Source: Flectonema sp. DT1601
Taxonomy: Eukaryota > Euglenozoa > Diplonemea > Diplonemida > Diplonemidae
Length of the DNA stretch: 64,000 bases
NCBI GenBank assembly: GCA_964019425.1
Contig: OZ025821.1
Location: forward strand, 201,001-265,000
Reading direction: 5' to 3'
In this document: piece after piece, positions 17,799-28,175 of the stretch
How positions within the stretch are numbered: the stretch's first letter is position 1
Layout: each line of letters begins with the position of its first letter
The notes under the pieces: model-generated
The model's input: only the letters and a program-made list of their open reading frames with translations
Told to the model about the DNA's origin: nothing
Databases searched by the model: none
Position numbers and translations under genes: made by a program

Positions 17799-17895
17799 AA
17801 AAATAAAAAAAAAAAAAATAAAAAGAAAGTTTACATCGGGAATAGGGCAGGAGCCAAAAGCTCCCAGTCCGTTACTTCCCACTCTATCGAATTCT
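17799..17895 (-). repeat. repeat P copy C, remaining part
   Basis: The rest of the P block (reverse of ATGTAAACTTTC ... GGGAAGTAACGG) after the insertion of the 28S-carrying element. It ends near TCTATCGAATTC. Confidence 0.75.
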
Positions 17896-18019
17896 CTTGC
17901 TGCCCAGGGGTTTCTGACCAGAACTAATAGAAAATAAAAAGTAGATGGGAAACAATAAAAAGTAAAATGCATATAACTGAAGTTAAACAAGACAAATGAA
18001 GTAACAGACCAGAACAGAT
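17896..18019. other. short spacer
   Basis: No gene recognised. Its last five bases CAGAT are repeated at 22419-22423 and look like a target duplication of the next element. Confidence 0.4.
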
Positions 18020-18229
18020 TGAGGCGATCGGCAGGGGTGGAGGTTTCACGAATTTTCACGATCCTTCACGGTTTGTCACGAGTTGTCACTACCTATCACG
18101 AAAATTCACGAAAATTCACTGCCAAAAAGCATGGTGAAAAATCGTGAATTTTCGTGAATTTTGATATTGAGATTTGTGGTTTGGTAAAAAAAACTACTCA
18201 GGGGGGGCCTGAACTGCACTGCTTCGTAG

Positions 18230-18540
18230 TTGTCATCGGTGCTTGTTAATCCTATCGTTCTCTACAGTTCTCTTTAATCCAGCTCTTGTTACAGTTTCAT
18301 GTGGTTGCTGAACTATTCTAGCACAAGTGGGTTGATAGGCATGTGTGGTGATTGTTGAAGTGGTGGTGCTTGTTAATCCTATCGTTCTCTACAGTTTATT
18401 GTTAATACTACTTCTCTTTAATCCAGCTCTTGTTACAGTTTCATGTGGTTGCTGAACTATTCTAGCACAGGTGGGTTGATAGGCATGTGTGGTGATTGTT
18501 GAAGTGGTGGTGCTTGTTAATCCTATCGTTCTCTAAAGTT
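18230..18540 (+). repeat. tandem repeat upstream of the element ORF
   Basis: GGTGCTTGTTAATCCTATCG recurs at about 18238, 18365 and 18508, with the intervening GTTACAGTTTCATGTGGTTG block repeated. The same unit starts the second copy at about 20685. It may be a promoter-proximal duplication. Confidence 0.7.
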
Positions 18541-18558
18541 TATTGTGGTAATGTTCAC

Positions 18559-19407
18559 ATGGCTCTCGTAAGAGTAACAGTGCAACTTCGCGATTCCTTG
18601 CCAGCAGAGATCTTGCTGTATGTGACTAGCAGATCAAAGCTGTTAGATGTATTGGGTGGTATGGGACTAGAAGTTGAAGATGACTTGGAGGTTAGGGCTC
18701 GTGTTGCTGGCACGGATGGCATGCTGATCTGGTGCGATGAGAAGATTGGTGAGGTTGACGGTGTATCGCAATACACTGTTGCTGGGACCCTGCATCACCG
18801 CCCACAGCCACCAAGTACAGTTGTCCCGATCCTCTTGCAGCACATCGCCATGCGCCGCATTCCGCAGTTTACCCGCCAGCTTCATGGTCTTGAATACGTC
18901 AGTTATGCAGTCAGTGACGCAACATCTGTGACAGAAAACTCGTCAGCGCTACACATCACTGCTGCTACAGCTACGACTGCATGCTATAGTCTTGCATGCA
19001 GACTGACACAGAGCCACCAAGCTCAATCATTCTGTGACACACTACGACGTGCGCTGCACCACTTCCAGCAGCTCGGAATCTTAATCACTGATCCGGCACC
19101 ACCACCTCTGTCAACCTGCACGATTACCTCTGCGCTCAGTGATCGGGGTGGGTCAGAATACAGGGGGTTTAAATTATTTGACCAAGATGGCAATATCTGC
19201 CTCATCCCGGAGCCTACACACCGAGTTCATTGCATTGCCTCCTGGATTGCGAAGTACTTTGGCCTCAGTGACTTCCTCCGTTCAATAGTAACGCTGTGCT
19301 TCTTCATACGTGGGAATCGGTCGTTTGCTTACTGGCTTCGCAAGAAGCACCGCATCTCTTTTAGGGCGTGTCCATTTAAAGAGAAGGTTACGAATGGGCG
19401 CTTCTGA
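18559..19407 (+). CDS. unrecognised ORF of the inverted-repeat element, copy 1
   Basis: 282 codons from the Met starting MALVRVTVQLRDSLPAE, chosen because the second copy (20733) starts at the same place; an upstream in-frame Met at 18496 lies in the tandem repeat. The first 120 residues look like a small beta-rich domain. The middle is Ala/Thr-rich, and the C-terminus is basic (FIRGNRSFAYWLRKKHR). No motif known to me is visible. Compared with copy 2 it lacks about 90 bp after codon 115 and ends early with a stop at 19407, so it may be incomplete. As cargo of a mobile element it could be a transposase-associated or captured gene; function unknown. Confidence 0.5.
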   Translation: MALVRVTVQLRDSLPAEILLYVTSRSKLLDVLGGMGLEVEDDLEVRARVAGTDGMLIWCDEKIGEVDGVSQYTVAGTLHHRPQPPSTVVPILLQHIAMRRIPQFTRQLHGLEYVSYAVSDATSVTENSSALHITAATATTACYSLACRLTQSHQAQSFCDTLRRALHHFQQLGILITDPAPPPLSTCTITSALSDRGGSEYRGFKLFDQDGNICLIPEPTHRVHCIASWIAKYFGLSDFLRSIVTLCFFIRGNRSFAYWLRKKHRISFRACPFKEKVTNGRF

Positions 19408-19628
19408 ACCTTAGCATTTGCATGCTACGGACGGCACTGGAGTTCACGACAGACGCAGCCGAGTTGCTTGACAAGGTGTCGGTCATTGTATCTCGGTAGT
19501 ATGTGTTTCTCTTTTTTACATAGTAATGATGAATCTGAACAAGCAGCTGCTATTGCGGTGACACAGTCTCCCCTCACCACGCCCGCCTGCTGAAAGTCAA
19601 TAGGCAGGTCAACCACGCCCTCTCCCAT

Positions 19629-20081
19629 GTGAACCACATTCAGGTCTCTAAGCTGAAGAGCGATGTCCCCGATGACCCCATGCTCACCAAGCCTGATGCC
19701 AGCATCATCCCGGTGGACGCACCATCCCTACCTAACCCCCCAACCAAGTCCCAGCGCGGGGCATTCATTTTCTCTGTTGTTGAATGCTTTGCGCTGGAGC
19801 TCCCCGCAAAGCTAAAGTTGCGTGACCCCCTCTCCCTCCCGGTGCCCCAGCAGTCCGCCACACTGACCCAAGCGAAAGCAGCGAAAGCAACAGAAAATGC
19901 TGCTGCCAGGAAAGTTGCACAAGAAAAAACTGCTCAGCGAAAAGAGGAGGCAAGAAAGGAGAAGGCGGCTGCCAAGAAGGCGAAGGAGGAAGCAAGGGAT
20001 GCAGCCAGGAAGAAGGCTGCAGAGGCGAAGAAAAAGAAGGCTGCAGAACCGGCACGCAAGAATCCCAAGGTTGAGCAATGA
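19629..20081 (+). CDS. Lys/Ala-rich ORF in element copy 1
   Basis: 150 codons. The N-terminal half has VVECFALELPAKLKLRDPLSLP. The C-terminal 70 residues are an Ala/Lys/Glu coiled-coil or basic tail (KAKEEARDAARKKAAEAKKKK) ending KNPKVEQ. No family recognised. Low-complexity tails of this kind suggest nucleic acid binding, but nothing catalytic is visible. It could be the downstream exon or part of the same broken gene as 18559-19407. Confidence 0.4.
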   Translation: MNHIQVSKLKSDVPDDPMLTKPDASIIPVDAPSLPNPPTKSQRGAFIFSVVECFALELPAKLKLRDPLSLPVPQQSATLTQAKAAKATENAAARKVAQEKTAQRKEEARKEKAAAKKAKEEARDAARKKAAEAKKKKAAEPARKNPKVEQ

Positions 20082-20732
20082 CAACAGTTGCTCTTTGGAT
20101 TTTTTATTTATTTAACCAAAAAAATTATCATCAGCTTGGAACCCAATGATTACACTCACTTGTTTCTACCCCAATGAATTACCTCTCATTGTCTCTCAAG
20201 CAATATCAATATGGGTTGTCAGGCTGTCTCCTGGCAGAGATGGGAGGAGTAATGGAAAGACACCACAGAACAGAACAGTCTGAACGAGAATGAGCCCGTC
20301 AGTGATTAAACCCACCGCACACGCGATGCGCCGGTCCAAAGTCCGGAACCTCACCACAAGCGATGGTCAGGAAGGGTGATGGGTCACTGGGCACAAGCGA
20401 TGCCCATTTAGTTGTCAAAGTGACATGACGTATGGCAAACTGAACAGGTTTGACATCGCACAGCACACCAGCACCAACGGTACCATCTGGATATCACTCA
20501 CTTTTTTCACTAGAATTCACACATTTTCACACATTTTCACAGGATTTCACTACCAAAAAGCAGCAAAAAATTAAGTGAAAAATCGTGAAAAATCGTGAAA
20601 AATCGTGAATTTTCGTGTAGCAAAGTGAAAAATCGTGAACACCTCCACCCTGCCGATCGCCTCATGATCGTTGAAGTGGTGGTGCTTGTTAATCCTATCG
20701 TTCTCTACAGTTTATTGTGGTAATGCATTCAC

Positions 20733-21727
20733 ATGGCTCTCGTAAGAGTAACAGTGCAACTTCGCGATTCCTTGCCAGCAGAGATCTTGCTGTATGTGAC
20801 TAGCAGATCAAAGCTGTTAGATGTATTGGGTGGTATGGGACTAGAAGTTGAAGATGACTTGGAGGTTAGGGCTCGTGTTGCTGGCACGGATGGCATGCTG
20901 ATCTGGTGCGATGAGAAGATTGGTGAGGTTGACGGTGTATCGCAATACACTGTTGCTGGGACCCTGCATCTCCGCCCACAGCCACCAAGTACAGTTGTCC
21001 CGATCCTCTTGCAGCACATCGCCATGCGCCGCATTCCGCAGTTTACCCGCCAGCTTCATGGTCTTGACTCCGTCAGTTATTGGGCTGCACGAAGAGAGAT
21101 GATCCGGTGGTTGATGTGCAGGATTGTGTGTTTCTCATTCGCAACCGGGAGAGTACCTTCTGCCTAGTAAGTGACGCAACATCTGTGACAGAATACTCGT
21201 CAGCGCTACACATCACTGCTGCTACAGCTACGACTGCATGCTATAGTCTTGCATGCAGACTGACACAGAGCCACCAAGCTCAATCATTCTGTGACACACT
21301 ACGACGTGCGCTGCACCACTTCCAGCAGCTCGGAATCTTAATCACTGATCCGGCACCACCACCTCTGTCAACTTGCACGATTACCTCTGCGCTCAGTGAT
21401 CGGGGTGGATCAGAATACAGGGGGTTTAAATTATTTGACCAAGATGGCAATATCTGCCTCATCCCGGAGCCTACACACCGAGTTCATTGCATTGCCTCCT
21501 GGATTGCGAAGTACTTTGGCCTCAGTGACTTCCTCCGTTCAATAGTAACGCTGTGCTTCTTCATACGTGGGAATCGGTCGTTTGCTTACTGGCTTCGCAA
21601 GAAGCACCGCATCTCTTTTAGGGCGTGCCCATTTAAAGAGAAGGTTACGAATGGGCGCTTCGGAACCTTAGCATTTGCATGCTATGTGTTATCATGCCCG
21701 CTTCGAGGTATTCCATTCCTCAGGTGA
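20733..21727 (+). pseudogene. unrecognised ORF of the element, copy 2, frameshifted
   Basis: Starts MALVRVTVQLRD like copy 1 and is nearly identical to about codon 110. It then carries a segment of about 90 bp absent from copy 1 that is open in another frame (DPVVDVQDCVFLIRNREST), and then rejoins copy 1 sequence (SDATSVTEYSSALHI) in the frame running to 21727. At least one frameshift is needed to read through. Past the copy 1 stop, the frame continues with LAFACYVLSCPLRGIPFLR. Probably inactive unless the change is an intron boundary. Confidence 0.5.
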
Positions 21728-21739
21728 GTTCTCACATTC

Positions 21740-22060
21740 TTGCAGCGCAACAAGCGCCTCATCAAGTACTCTCATCGTCGCAGGCGGGCATACGCTTACC
21801 TGATGTCTCTCAGTAACGAGGAAATGGGCAACATCATGGAGTTCATGTGTGCACAATATAGTATTGTGAATGGTGTGCTCAGACGTCTCATCTCATTCTC
21901 CCGGGAGCATCGCACTCCGCGACAACTTCTCCAGTTTTGGGCAGAGGTTGCACGTGACATGTCAGAGGCATCCACAATTGACACCTCATATTTGCTGAAT
22001 GATCATGGTCGGGTTGTTACAGAACAGAACAGTCTGAACGAGAATGAGCCCCCTCGGTGA
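21740..22060 (+). CDS. basic helical ORF at the end of element copy 2
   Basis: 106 codons: a basic start (RNKRLIKYSHRRRRAYAYL), then a helical segment with FMCAQYSIVNGVLRRLISF and a tail ending near the element's right end. It is separated from the preceding frame by 12 bp and in another frame; an AG just before it (TTCTTGCAG) could be a splice acceptor, so it may be the last exon of the element gene. No family recognised. Confidence 0.4.
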   Translation: MQRNKRLIKYSHRRRRAYAYLMSLSNEEMGNIMEFMCAQYSIVNGVLRRLISFSREHRTPRQLLQFWAEVARDMSEASTIDTSYLLNDHGRVVTEQNSLNENEPPR

Positions 22061-22418
22061 TTAAACCCACCGCACACGCGATGCGCCGGTCCAAAGTCCG
22101 GAACCTCACCACAAGCGATGGTCAGGAAGGGTGATGGGTCACTGGGCACAAGCGATGCCCATTTAGTTGTCAAAGTGACATGTATGGCAAACTGAACAGG
22201 TTTGACATTGCACAGCACCAACGGTACCATCTGGATATCACTCACTTTTTTCACTAGAATTCACACATTTTCGCACATTTTCACACATTTTCACACATTT
22301 TCACGGGATTTCACTACCAGAAAGCAGCAAAAAATTAAGTGAAAAATCGTGAAAAATCGTGAATTTTCGTGTAGCAAAGTGAAAAATCGTGAACACCTCC
22401 ACCCTGCCGATCGCCTCA

Positions 22419-23059
22419 CAGATAGAGAATAAAAAGAAAAGATATAGGCAAGAGTTATTGTAGTAAAATATAACAAATAAATAAATGCAAGTATCAACAC
22501 ATGATTTAATTACACCAGCAGCTAACAAACAACATAAGATTGAAGATCAGTTGCCAGAGTATTTCAACCATGGTAGAATACTCGCCCCTCTGGCAGGGAT
22601 TATCCCAGACTTGTCCTTTAATTTAGTTGGACACCATGGCTTACAACCCTTCCAGAGGGAAGCACCATTATGACTTCTATTTTTTTTCTTCAAGAAAATC
22701 ATAAGGTGGGAACAAAGAAAAATGCTAAGAGGAACCCCTTATTAACACCTAAGACATCTAAACTGCAGCCCAGCTTATGCCCAATGCACTAACAGGTCAT
22801 TCCCTCACACTCAGATCAAAAAAATCAAAGTTCAGAGTGCATCTTAGCATGAATGAGAGAAATTTCTCATCGCTTTTTTTGAACAAAAGGGATAGAAGAG
22901 GGGATAGAAAACGAACATAACAATAAAATTCTAAGTGATCGATGTCGATGTCTTCGTTGTCGAACTTCCTGGCGTTTATGTTTTTGTTTTTAACAACAAA
23001 ACAACACCAACTAACAGGTTTGTCTCATTGCAGTGGCGCGATATACTAGCACAAGGAGG
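22419..23059. other. spacer, no gene supported
   Basis: Moderately AT-rich, with a short frame (22485-22673) that has no features of a real protein. No repeats noticed. Confidence 0.35.
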
Positions 23060-23493
23060 TGCGGATAGATTGCTCGATAAATTAGAGAACAAGTGCATAG
23101 CGGCAAAGTAGCCACTCGTGAACTGAGAGAATTAAGGGGTGCGTTTGAAGTGGTGCGTGATAATATTAAAGCCATGAGCATATCGACAACAGACTGGGTC
23201 ACCTCAAAACCCCTCGTGAGAAGCATGAACAAATCATTAGAAAACTTGATCATGAAGTAGCAGTACACCACGAAAAGAATAAGTTCGGATGATATCGAAC
23301 GTCTGGTGAAGTCCGGAAAGACGTTCGATAAGGCAGTGGAATTAGCTGTTAGATTAGTTAGATGCAGAGGGAAGAAGCTGAAGAACGAGTGGAATGGGAA
23401 AGGGGATAAGGGGAGAGGAAGTTGGAATCCACAGAATAGGTTTAAGAGCAATTTCCCAAAGGGGTTTTCGGGAGAAACTGCGCCAGACTTGTA
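23060..23493 (+). pseudogene. decayed gag-like frame
   Basis: Read from about 23068, one frame gives a charged helical protein (ATRELRELRGAFEVVRDN ... SSDDIERLVKSGKTFDKAVE) with a basic Gly/Asn-rich tail (KGDKGRGSWNPQNRFK), interrupted by one TAG near 23259. The layout (helical body, then a basic Arg/Gly/Asn tail) resembles the gag-like ORFs of retroelements in this window, but there is no direct match. Low certainty. Confidence 0.35.
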
Positions 23494-23665
23494 GATGCCG
23501 TTACAGAGAGGACACACTCCTGTTACATCACTATTACCACTTAGTGCCTCTTTATAGAGTGACTTCGCAACCATGAGCTTCTGAGGCTGGTTGAGAGGCG
23601 GTCTCCAGTATCTTTATGACACTGCTGGTTCAGTGTTCTGTTGGCTAATTGTTTGGTAGCAATAA
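23494..23665 (-). pseudogene. 5' end of a diverged zinc-finger non-LTR element
   Basis: The minus strand has a Met at 23574 followed after about 20 residues by VCPLCNGIYKSGAV, matching the first finger of the element at 1733-3099 (AKCPLCFETYLKGPVA). The leader (CCAGTATCTTTATGACAC and TAGCAATAA) is also shared. Only the start of the element is left; it is joined to unrelated sequence at about 23494. Confidence 0.55.
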
Positions 23666-24293
23666 ATCCGCAACTTTGAGGTGCCGAGTTCGTAACGCGT
23701 TTACGAAGTTGCGGACCAGACTTTCCAAATGAGAACGGGAAGCGCGGCGATATCTGATGAAGATATAAAGGATGTAAACAGAAGATGTTTGTTTGATATT
23801 CCAAAACGTCAAGCAGACACACCTTCGGAGTCTCACGATCAACTACTGACTCCGTTATGTCAACAGATGACCCCCGATGACACCAAACAGTCAAGGGAAA
23901 AGACAGAAAAGACAATGTTGCACCGCCAAGGGTTGCGGAAGGAGAAGCTTCGGAGGGTTACAGCAACACCGACGCCCCTAAAGCGCTACAAGCTGTAATC
24001 GCGGCAGAAAACAGGCTTGATGCCAGTTCCCACATATGGGATTTTATCGATACTAACTGTTGGTCTCTTTTCATTGCAACCGGTTTTGCCCGAACCCCAT
24101 ATTCGTTTTAGCCAGTTTCAAGTTGCTTTATATTTAATCATTGTATCAAGTTATCCCTTCGCTTGTATGGAGTGTCATTGTTTTGATGGTCTCGTCTCGT
24201 TAGAATACCCTCTGGGATCTCTTTATCGTTGTTTTGGAAAAGTTAAAATTATAAATTATCATTTACTTTTTCGTCATCAGGGTAATCATAGAA
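23666..24293. other. spacer before the membrane protein gene, with a dispersed repeat
   Basis: An 89-codon frame at 23729-23998 has no recognisable features. At about 24030-24120, ACATATGGGATTTTATCGA and ACTGTTGGTCTC..TTCATTGCAACC match 61990-62045, a dispersed repeat. A CATCAG acceptor-like site lies 13 bp before the next ATG. Confidence 0.45.
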
Positions 24294-26111
24294 ATGAAAT
24301 TGCACATAGTTACCCTTGTAGTTGCACTTAATGTTATGATGTGTTTGGGACAGCCAGTAACTGATGCACCTTTAACACAGCAGCCAGCTACTACTGCGCC
24401 TGATGCAGATGAATCTTCACCTTTGAGATGGATGGGTATTGCTGTAAATGTGTTTATAGTTGTCGTACTGTTGATGGTGTCATGTTGGATGGTCAGACCA
24501 TCGAAATCAAAACCTGGTGGGGGGCTTAAGATGGTGCTACCACCCCACACTTTGAAGGAACTTCGTCGGCTTTTTACTAACGATCTTCGTGCTGTAATCC
24601 CAACAGAAGCTGAACACATCATTTTAGATCTCAGAAAAGATTCAAAAACGTCTTGCCTTCGTGACCTTCCAAAATCCATGATGTGTTGGAGACGAAGTCA
24701 ATTATCTGCTTCAATGTTATTTTACGCGGCAGATCTCGCAATGACAATCTTCAACCTGTGTACTAGCGGTTCATTGTCTTCTGACGTCGATGAAGACGCT
24801 ATCTTGTCAATTGATACTGTCCTTCGAAAGCACTTTAGGGAACAAACGTTTGCAATGATTCCTTTCAGTCAGGCAATTCTGTCATTGTCGTTCTTCAGTT
24901 TCGCTGCGTACCGTTGGCAGGATTTAAATCAATCTAGATTTCTAACAGTGTGTGGTTTTGTTCTTACATTTCTAATGCCATTCGCGTTCTTTATGGTCCC
25001 CTGGATGGAGATTGATAACCCACAATTAATGGTCCAGGATACTTGTTCACTACTAGCTAATTCTGGTCTTCCAATTATTACAAAGGTTGCTAGTGTTCCA
25101 CTCAAGGACACGGATATTTGTAGTAAACAGGCACATGAAATTGGAGATGCTTTTGTTAGTGAATTGTTGTTGGATAGGGAAAATGGTAAAGTCGTGTTAG
25201 CACTAATGGGATCGGTGCTGAGACTGCTGGTGTACGTTCCAACATTGATTTCATCTTTCATTGTTATGAAATCACTAGCACCAGGTGTTCTCGGGATTCT
25301 GATGGGACTACAAGGAGGACTGAGCGTCTCAAAGGCTACCCTTCCTGGTGCAAGACTAACAACTTGGCTTTTAGTGCTATTGCAAGCAGCAGCACTCCCA
25401 GTCACAATGTTTTTATGTGCGATTATTTTAATAGTTGTTGGTACTTTACCTACTATGTTTACTGCTTTGTTTATGACTACATCAGCTTCACTTTATATTG
25501 TATTTCATGAAAAATTACTGAAAGCCAACAGAGTTGATGATGCGACAGCCTTAGTTCGTAAGTTGGGAAGGATGGCACTCATTCTTAAATTATTATCAGT
25601 GATTTGCCTGATATTCGGTGTGTTAAAAGCACCTCATCTTGTAGCATTGAAGGCTGAAGGAATAAAAAGTATAAAGAATGCTCTGTTACCACAGTCGGTA
25701 ATTAGAATGGGAATTTCATTCATGGCTGGATTTTTTTCTTCTAAAGTTGTTTTCGCTGATATCGTATTACACATAATATTGAGTACTTATGTTTCGTGTA
25801 TTGATGATCCAAAAACTGATAGAAACAACATTATGAAGGATTTATTATATTTATCGGTCGCGTTGAACGGGTTTGAAGCAAAAATAGATGTCGAAGCGCT
25901 CAAATCTGACGACGACAGCAACAAATACATATCAGAATTGGGTCAGCTAACCATAGCCGCACCCATTGATGGTCTTTTACAGCATGAATCCCATGATACG
26001 GGTGATTTTCAATCACCGAATTTGTCATCACCAGACCTTTATACTTATGCAGAGCTACTGCCTACTACTTCGCTGCTTCATGGCGAAACAACAGGTAGTG
26101 TTGTGTCATAA
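24294..26111 (+). CDS. polytopic membrane protein of unknown function
   Basis: 605 codons. Residues 1-20 form a signal peptide (LVVALNVMMCLGQP). A Thr/Pro-rich stretch follows, then a membrane segment near 47-67. At least seven more hydrophobic segments lie between about 135 and 515, separated by short loops, with a cytoplasm-like hydrophilic tail of about 95 residues ending in Ser/Asp-rich sequence. No transporter or channel signature is seen. Upstream, a pyrimidine-rich stretch with TCGTCATCAG and 13 bp to the ATG fit a trans-splice acceptor. First gene of the unidirectional + strand series. A surface or endomembrane protein is the most that can be inferred. Confidence 0.75.
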   Translation: MKLHIVTLVVALNVMMCLGQPVTDAPLTQQPATTAPDADESSPLRWMGIAVNVFIVVVLLMVSCWMVRPSKSKPGGGLKMVLPPHTLKELRRLFTNDLRAVIPTEAEHIILDLRKDSKTSCLRDLPKSMMCWRRSQLSASMLFYAADLAMTIFNLCTSGSLSSDVDEDAILSIDTVLRKHFREQTFAMIPFSQAILSLSFFSFAAYRWQDLNQSRFLTVCGFVLTFLMPFAFFMVPWMEIDNPQLMVQDTCSLLANSGLPIITKVASVPLKDTDICSKQAHEIGDAFVSELLLDRENGKVVLALMGSVLRLLVYVPTLISSFIVMKSLAPGVLGILMGLQGGLSVSKATLPGARLTTWLLVLLQAAALPVTMFLCAIILIVVGTLPTMFTALFMTTSASLYIVFHEKLLKANRVDDATALVRKLGRMALILKLLSVICLIFGVLKAPHLVALKAEGIKSIKNALLPQSVIRMGISFMAGFFSSKVVFADIVLHIILSTYVSCIDDPKTDRNNIMKDLLYLSVALNGFEAKIDVEALKSDDDSNKYISELGQLTIAAPIDGLLQHESHDTGDFQSPNLSSPDLYTYAELLPTTSLLHGETTGSVVS

Positions 26112-27726
26112 AAAAAAAAAAAAAACGGAAAACAGACTTTGTTCAGATTAATAACACTGTTATTTTTAATTTTTTTTTTTTTTTTTTTTTTTTTGAGGGA
26201 GGTGAGAGGCAAGTATGGCAGGAGAGCAAACCCTCGGAACCAGCGATCCTTATGTTACATGAGTGTGCGCTAAAAAGATAAACTGCAACACAAGTTTTGG
26301 GCCGGTTTTCTAGGTCCTACCATATCTGTCGCCGAAGTGAAGAAAAGAAAAAAGAAAAAACAATATTTGTGGTTGTATTTGCGCTGATGGTTGCACTCCC
26401 ACTTCCAGCGTGTTTTTTTTTTCTTCTTACATTTACATACAGTTTACATACAGCTCTGTCTTCCTTTTCACTCTTCTTTTTTTCATTTTTCTTTTCACAT
26501 GTTTGCTTCTTTACATTTTTTACAAGTTCACTTCGTTACATTTAATTATTTCCTAAACTAAACTAACTATTTCCGTTCATTCACTTTCCGTTTCATGCTT
26601 CTCACATGGCATCGTTTTTCGATCGCGATCCCCGTGATTTCCTTTTCCTCTTCTCTTTCCCACGCCGCGATCTCTCCAACAATCCGCGTTTTTTAAATGT
26701 AAAAAAAATGTTTGTGTGTTGCTATATCTGAATGATTTTTTTTTCCTTCTTCTTTTCACCCTACTTCCTATATAGATGGGTGAGAGACTTAATATTAATT
26801 TAGAATCTGTTTTTTTTTGTATATTTTCCTGGGAATTGGAATTCATTTGCTTTCTTTTCTTGGGGGAAAAAAAAAAAAGAAAAAAAAAAAAAACGGCTGT
26901 CTGGCCCACAATTATGTCGCCTACACAAAGCCTTCCATTTCCTTTTCTAACAATTTCCACTGACTTTTATAATCAAGACGCACTTGAAGTTCCTTGTAGT
27001 TGTAGTCATTGCTTACTACCCCTTACGACTTGATGGGTTTAATCTTGATTGATTTCCCTTCATACAATTTTTTTTTTAATTTTATGAAATCACTTTTATG
27101 GTAACATAAGACAAGAAGTGCTCAACTATCCTTCGGAGGTTTTTTCTTTTTTTGTTATGCATTTGCGTACTATGGTAGTTTACTCTTCGGCGAGTAGCTC
27201 TCCTCATCATATTATGCTTTCTTGTTGACCTCGAATGCTATATCACAGCTGGTTGGGCTATCTGGAGTCTGACTTGGTTCCACAGTAATTAAATTTCTTT
27301 GTATCCCACGACAGTAGAATAAAGTGAAGTAGAGCTACCGTGTGATGGGTTTTTATCAATAGCAGATTGGAATTTATAAAGCGGTGTTTTCAATGTGAAC
27401 TACTTTAGCATGAAAAAAAAATAAAATAAAAGGGGAAAACAATTTATGGTCGTGGTGGTGGTCAAAATAAAGTTATTTGTGACACAATCACAATTACAAT
27501 TCAAAAATTTATGCTTGATTAAATTTTATTATTATTTTTTTTTATTTTATTTTATACACCTTTTGATAAAGTTGGAGAAGAAAACTATTCAGACTAAGAG
27601 AGACTGTTATCATGTTATTTATTTCCCTTTTTTTTTGTTCGGTTCAGTATTCCCGTCTGGGATCACCAAAGTTATAAGCCTGCTATTGAAATAGTTTTTT
27701 TTTTATCCCTAATGTAAAGCATGTAG

Positions 27727-28034
27727 AACTTGTGAAAGGGGTTTGTCGTCTCCGTCACATGTACTTCCTCTCTCTTTTCGTTTTGTTTTATTCCAACTTA
27801 ATCGCTCGTTAAGCAACATTGTTAGAAACAAATTCTTTTGTTGTTTCTATCAGCAATTCCTCTCTTTTCTCGATCAACAGAACTTGTGAAAGGGGTTTGT
27901 CGTCTCCATCACATGTACTTCCTCTCTCTTTTCGTTTTGTTTTATTCCAACTTAATCGCTCGTTAAGCAACATTGTTAGAAACAAATTATTTTGTTGATT
28001 CTATCAGCAATTCCTCTCTTTTCTCGATCAACAG
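27727..28034 (+). repeat. 154-bp tandem duplication
   Basis: Two units, 27727-27880 and 27881-28034, starting AACTTGTGAAAGGGGTTTGT and ending CGATCAACAG. They differ at only a few positions. Confidence 0.9.
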
Positions 28035-28144
28035 AAGGAGCAAGTCGTTGAACCAACTAATGACCTGGTCAATAGATAGAGAACACGTCAATTGTCTCCG
28101 TCGTCTCCAAATTTACTCGCATTGCCTTCAGATTGGTCTATTTG

Positions 28145-28175
<31 letters not shown>

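Larger units (their letters stand above)
18020..22418. mobile_element. inverted-repeat DNA element with TTCACG subterminal clusters, rearranged
   Basis: The left end TGAGGCGATCGGCAGGGGTG and right end CACCCTGCCGATCGCCTCA are inverted repeats of about 24 bp. Behind them lie clusters of TTCACGA/TTTTCAC motifs in both orientations. A second right end lies at 20646-20664 in the middle, and the right half (20665-22418) is a partial second copy of the left half, so the locus is a tandem rearrangement inside one pair of ends. CAGAT at 18015-18019 and 22419-22423 would be a 5-bp target duplication. Two or more unfamiliar ORFs per copy; no recognisable transposase. Part of the end (CAGGGGTGGAGG) resembles hAT ends, but the inverted repeat extends beyond it. 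Confidence 0.7.

Noticed and set aside
18020-20664. hAT classification from the CAGGGGTGGAGG end
   Set aside because: The inverted repeat continues 12 bp outside that motif and the flanks show no 8-bp direct duplication; a 5-bp CAGAT duplication fits better.
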